The notes beneath the pieces are model-generated. The model did no database searches. It saw only the letters and a program-made list of their open reading frames with translations, and was not told the DNA's origin. A DNA stretch of 64,000 nucleotides from Berkiella sp964594635 (GTDB taxonomy: Bacteria > Pseudomonadota > Gammaproteobacteria > Berkiellales > Berkiellaceae). A program made the position numbers and the translations under genes. The stretch spans positions 1-64,000 of the forward strand of contig CAZQMV010000004.1 in assembly GCA_964594635.1 (NCBI GenBank), in the 5' to 3' direction. Positions 61,760-64,000 of the stretch are shown here, one piece after another. Numbering within the stretch: the first letter of the stretch is position 1; every line of letters starts with the position of its first letter.

Positions 61760-63364
61760 ATGAACCATTCTCGATCTAAACCAGTTGTTCTACTTATATT
61801 TGATGGTTGGGGTTACTATGAACCTGACCAGCAAGAAGGCAATGCGATCTTAGCAGCCAAAACACCACATTGGGATCATCTGCTACAACATTTTCCTCAT
61901 ACCACCCTTTCAGGCTCAGGCGAAGATGTGGGCTTGCCTGATGGGCAAATGGGAAATTCAGAGGTCGGCCATCTGACCTTAGGTGCTGGTCGAGTTATTT
62001 ATCAAGATTTAACCCGTATTAGCAAAGCCATCAGAGATGGCGACTTTTACAACAACATCGTTCTTAAGAATGCTTTTCAAAAAGCGCATTCAACGAAAAA
62101 ATCCGTGCACTTTATGGCACTGTTATCCGAAGGTGGCGTTCATAGCCACGAAGAACATCTCTTTGCCGCTTTAGAAATGGCCGCACAAAATGGCTGCCAA
62201 TCACTCTTTGTTCATGCGTTTTTAGATGGCCGAGACACGCCTCCCCAAAGCGCCAAAGCATCTCTCGTAAAACTTCAAGATGTTATCGCAAAAATACCCG
62301 GTGCAAAATTAGCCACGGTGAGTGGCCGCTATTATGCGATGGATAGAGATAAGCGTTGGGAACGAGTTAAATTAGCATACGATGCCATTGCTCACGGCCA
62401 ATCAGCTTTTGTCGCAACAAGTGGTGTGAAGGCACTAGAAGACGCCTATTCTCGCAATGAAACCGATGAGTTTGTCAAACCTACCTGTATTGTTGCAGAC
62501 GGTGAAAAACCAATTACCTTGCAATCAGGTGATGTCGTTGTTTATATGAATTTTCGATCGGATCGCGCTCGCGCATTGTCCTATGCTTTGGTGCAACCGG
62601 ATTTTGCGGGCTTTGAACGCGGCACCTATCCAACATTGGGAGAATTTGTCACATTAACCGAATATGACAAATCGCTCAACGTGAGTGTGGCATTTGGGCC
62701 TCAAACACACTCCAATGGCTTAGGCGAATATTTACAAAATCAACAATTAACACAATTGCGTTTAGCTGAAACAGAAAAATACGCCCATGTCACTTTCTTT
62801 TTTAATGGCGGCGTTGAAAAACCCTATACGGGCGAAGAGCGAGTACTCATCCCCTCGCCAAAAGTAGCAACTTATGATCTCATGCCACAAATGAGTGCCG
62901 CAGAATTAACCCAAGCACTGGTTGATGGCATCAAAAGCCAAAAGTACGATTGTATTGTTTGCAACTACGCTAATGCTGACATGGTGGGGCACACGGGTGA
63001 TTTTACGGCAACGGTAAAAGCGATTGAAACGCTCGATGAATGTTTAGGAGAAATCCTAAAAACGCTTGATAGCACATCAGGTTCACTGTTAATCACTTCT
63101 GATCATGGTAATGCAGAATGTATGGTCGATGAAAGCACCCATCAACCTCACACTGCGCATACGACTTCATTAGTGCCGCTGGTTTATTACGGAAAGCAAC
63201 CTGTTACTTTTATTGCAAATGGCAAACTCTCAGATGTTGCACCTACTTTGTTAGATTTGATGACTTTACCAAAGCCTGACGAAATGACTGGACACTCTTT
63301 AATTCTGCCTGCCATGGAGGCATCTCATGACGCAAAAGAAAGCGGAACAAAAACGTATTCTTAA
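61760..63364 (+). CDS. gpmI: 2,3-bisphosphoglycerate-independent phosphoglycerate mutase
   Basis: A Mn-dependent glycolytic enzyme interconverting 3- and 2-phosphoglycerate, 534 residues. The alkaline-phosphatase-type metal sites are seen in LLIFDGWGYYEPD (about 11-23), MGNSEVGHLTLGAGRV with the phospho-Ser (about 65-80), HAFLDGRDTPPQSA, NFRSDRARAL, CNYANADMVGHTG and SDHGNAE. It is about 20 residues longer at the C-terminus than usual, and the extra part overlaps the start of envC by 38 bp. Confidence 0.97.
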   Translation: MNHSRSKPVVLLIFDGWGYYEPDQQEGNAILAAKTPHWDHLLQHFPHTTLSGSGEDVGLPDGQMGNSEVGHLTLGAGRVIYQDLTRISKAIRDGDFYNNIVLKNAFQKAHSTKKSVHFMALLSEGGVHSHEEHLFAALEMAAQNGCQSLFVHAFLDGRDTPPQSAKASLVKLQDVIAKIPGAKLATVSGRYYAMDRDKRWERVKLAYDAIAHGQSAFVATSGVKALEDAYSRNETDEFVKPTCIVADGEKPITLQSGDVVVYMNFRSDRARALSYALVQPDFAGFERGTYPTLGEFVTLTEYDKSLNVSVAFGPQTHSNGLGEYLQNQQLTQLRLAETEKYAHVTFFFNGGVEKPYTGEERVLIPSPKVATYDLMPQMSAAELTQALVDGIKSQKYDCIVCNYANADMVGHTGDFTATVKAIETLDECLGEILKTLDSTSGSLLITSDHGNAECMVDESTHQPHTAHTTSLVPLVYYGKQPVTFIANGKLSDVAPTLLDLMTLPKPDEMTGHSLILPAMEASHDAKESGTKTYS

Positions 63365-64000
63365 TACGCTTATTTTGTGCTCACTGATTTCTCTGCCACC
63401 CGCAATATTGCGGGCAGCAGAGGATCCCTCGCAAGTAAAAAAATCATTAACCACAGTACAGTCTGAAATTAAAAAAATTGAAAGAAATCTCTATCAAGCA
63501 CATGCTGATGAGCGCTCTCATATTCAAAAATTAGCTGATATCGAAAAAACGATGGGCGAACAGGCTGAAGTATTACGCGAACAAGAAAGTAAAATTCATG
63601 AACACCAACTTGAGCTACAAGTACTTGAAGCAGATACACAGAAACTGACAGAAGCCAATCAAGTTCACCAAAAAGCATTAAGTCGCTTAATCAGCGTCAC
63701 TTTCACTCACTATCATAAAGAAAAACTAAAGTTATTATTTAACCCAGAAGAAATGTCTACGCTTGCAAGGCTTAATCAATATTATGTGCATTTTTATGCG
63801 TCACGTGCTAACAAAATACGCGAATTACAAGGTCATCTCAATAATGTTAAAGTAATGCAAGCAAAAGTAAAACAAAAGCAAAGTGCTATATTATTGCTTA
63901 CTCAAAAATTAAAAGAACAACAAAACGAATTACTTGTCAGCAAAAATGACAGAGCAATGCTCTTATTGGAATTAACCAATGAGAGAAAAAGCACAGAAGA
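63327..64000 (+). CDS. envC: Murein hydrolase activator EnvC (5' part)
   Basis: The frame begins at ATG 63327, with GGAGG eight bases upstream, inside the end of gpmI, and runs off the window; at least 224 residues are present. A signal peptide (about 12-31, ending ILRAAE) is followed by a long coiled coil (SEIKKIERNLYQAHADE, KTMGEQAEVLREQE), the EnvC N-terminal domain that binds FtsEX. The LytM domain would lie beyond the window. The gpmI-envC order is the same as in E. coli. Confidence 0.9.
   Translation, partial: MTQKKAEQKRILNTLILCSLISLPPAILRAAEDPSQVKKSLTTVQSEIKKIERNLYQAHADERSHIQKLADIEKTMGEQAEVLREQESKIHEHQLELQVLEADTQKLTEANQVHQKALSRLISVTFTHYHKEKLKLLFNPEEMSTLARLNQYYVHFYASRANKIRELQGHLNNVKVMQAKVKQKQSAILLLTQKLKEQQNELLVSKNDRAMLLLELTNERKSTE

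Overview
The window is a 64 kb stretch of an AT-rich gammaproteobacterial chromosome with one 100-N assembly gap (2878-2977). Gene content and order (ubiE-ubiJ-ubiB-hinT-tatABC, priA-SPOR-hslVU, typA divergent from glnA, rhodanese-secB-gpsA divergent from gpmI-envC) are classic Gammaproteobacteria. Several accessory proteins look host-related: a protein ending in a eukaryotic-type CaaX box, a Deg-like protease without a signal peptide, and an ankyrin-like hypothetical. These, with the base composition, point to a Legionellales/Coxiella-like host-associated lineage. That placement is inference; there is no rRNA gene in the window.

Layout. 0.1-2.7 kb: DASS-type transporter and trmB. 2.7-3.6 kb: two families of palindromic tandem repeats and tRNA-Gly(CCC). 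3.7-7.1 kb: asmA-like gene, mutY, yggX, tRNA-Phe. 7.2-10.7 kb: a membrane hypothetical, a large hypothetical with an ankyrin-like segment, and a DUF155/RMD1 protein. 10.8-12.3 kb: a type IV (AbiE) toxin-antitoxin pair with a perfect palindromic operator. 12.3-20.3 kb: Na+/solute symporter, cysQ, S9 peptidase, a degenerate M48 (HtpX-like) protein with a His-rich tail and its secreted neighbour, then bioD divergent from bioA. 21.6-34.0 kb: tex, priA, SPOR protein, hslVU, ubiEJB, hinT, tatABC. 34.0-41.6 kb: signal-less Deg/PDZ protease, a mosaic intergenic repeat, uup, a stand-alone EAL phosphodiesterase, a lipase-like hydrolase and a second, unrelated AbiE pair. 41.8-47.9 kb: pip, a probable small RNA, typA, glnA and a DUF4124 protein. 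48.0-49.5 kb: the CaaX protein. 49.6-58.0 kb: an eleven-gene MSHA-type pilus cluster on the minus strand with no secretin. 58.1-64.0 kb: L,D-transpeptidase, trmL, gpsA, secB, rhodanese, gpmI and the 5' part of envC.

How the genes work together. ubiEJB and tatABC serve quinone biosynthesis and folded-protein export. hslVU is a complete ATP-dependent protease. The MSHA ATPase carries an MshEN-type (c-di-GMP-binding) N-terminus, and the window also encodes an EAL phosphodiesterase with all its catalytic signatures, so pilus activity and c-di-GMP turnover could be linked. The most unusual items are the CaaX protein, the degenerate HtpX-like protein, two families of hairpin repeats whose conserved cores sit inside unrelated but self-complementary outer stems, an apparent unannotated small RNA between pip and typA, and two distinct AbiE modules.
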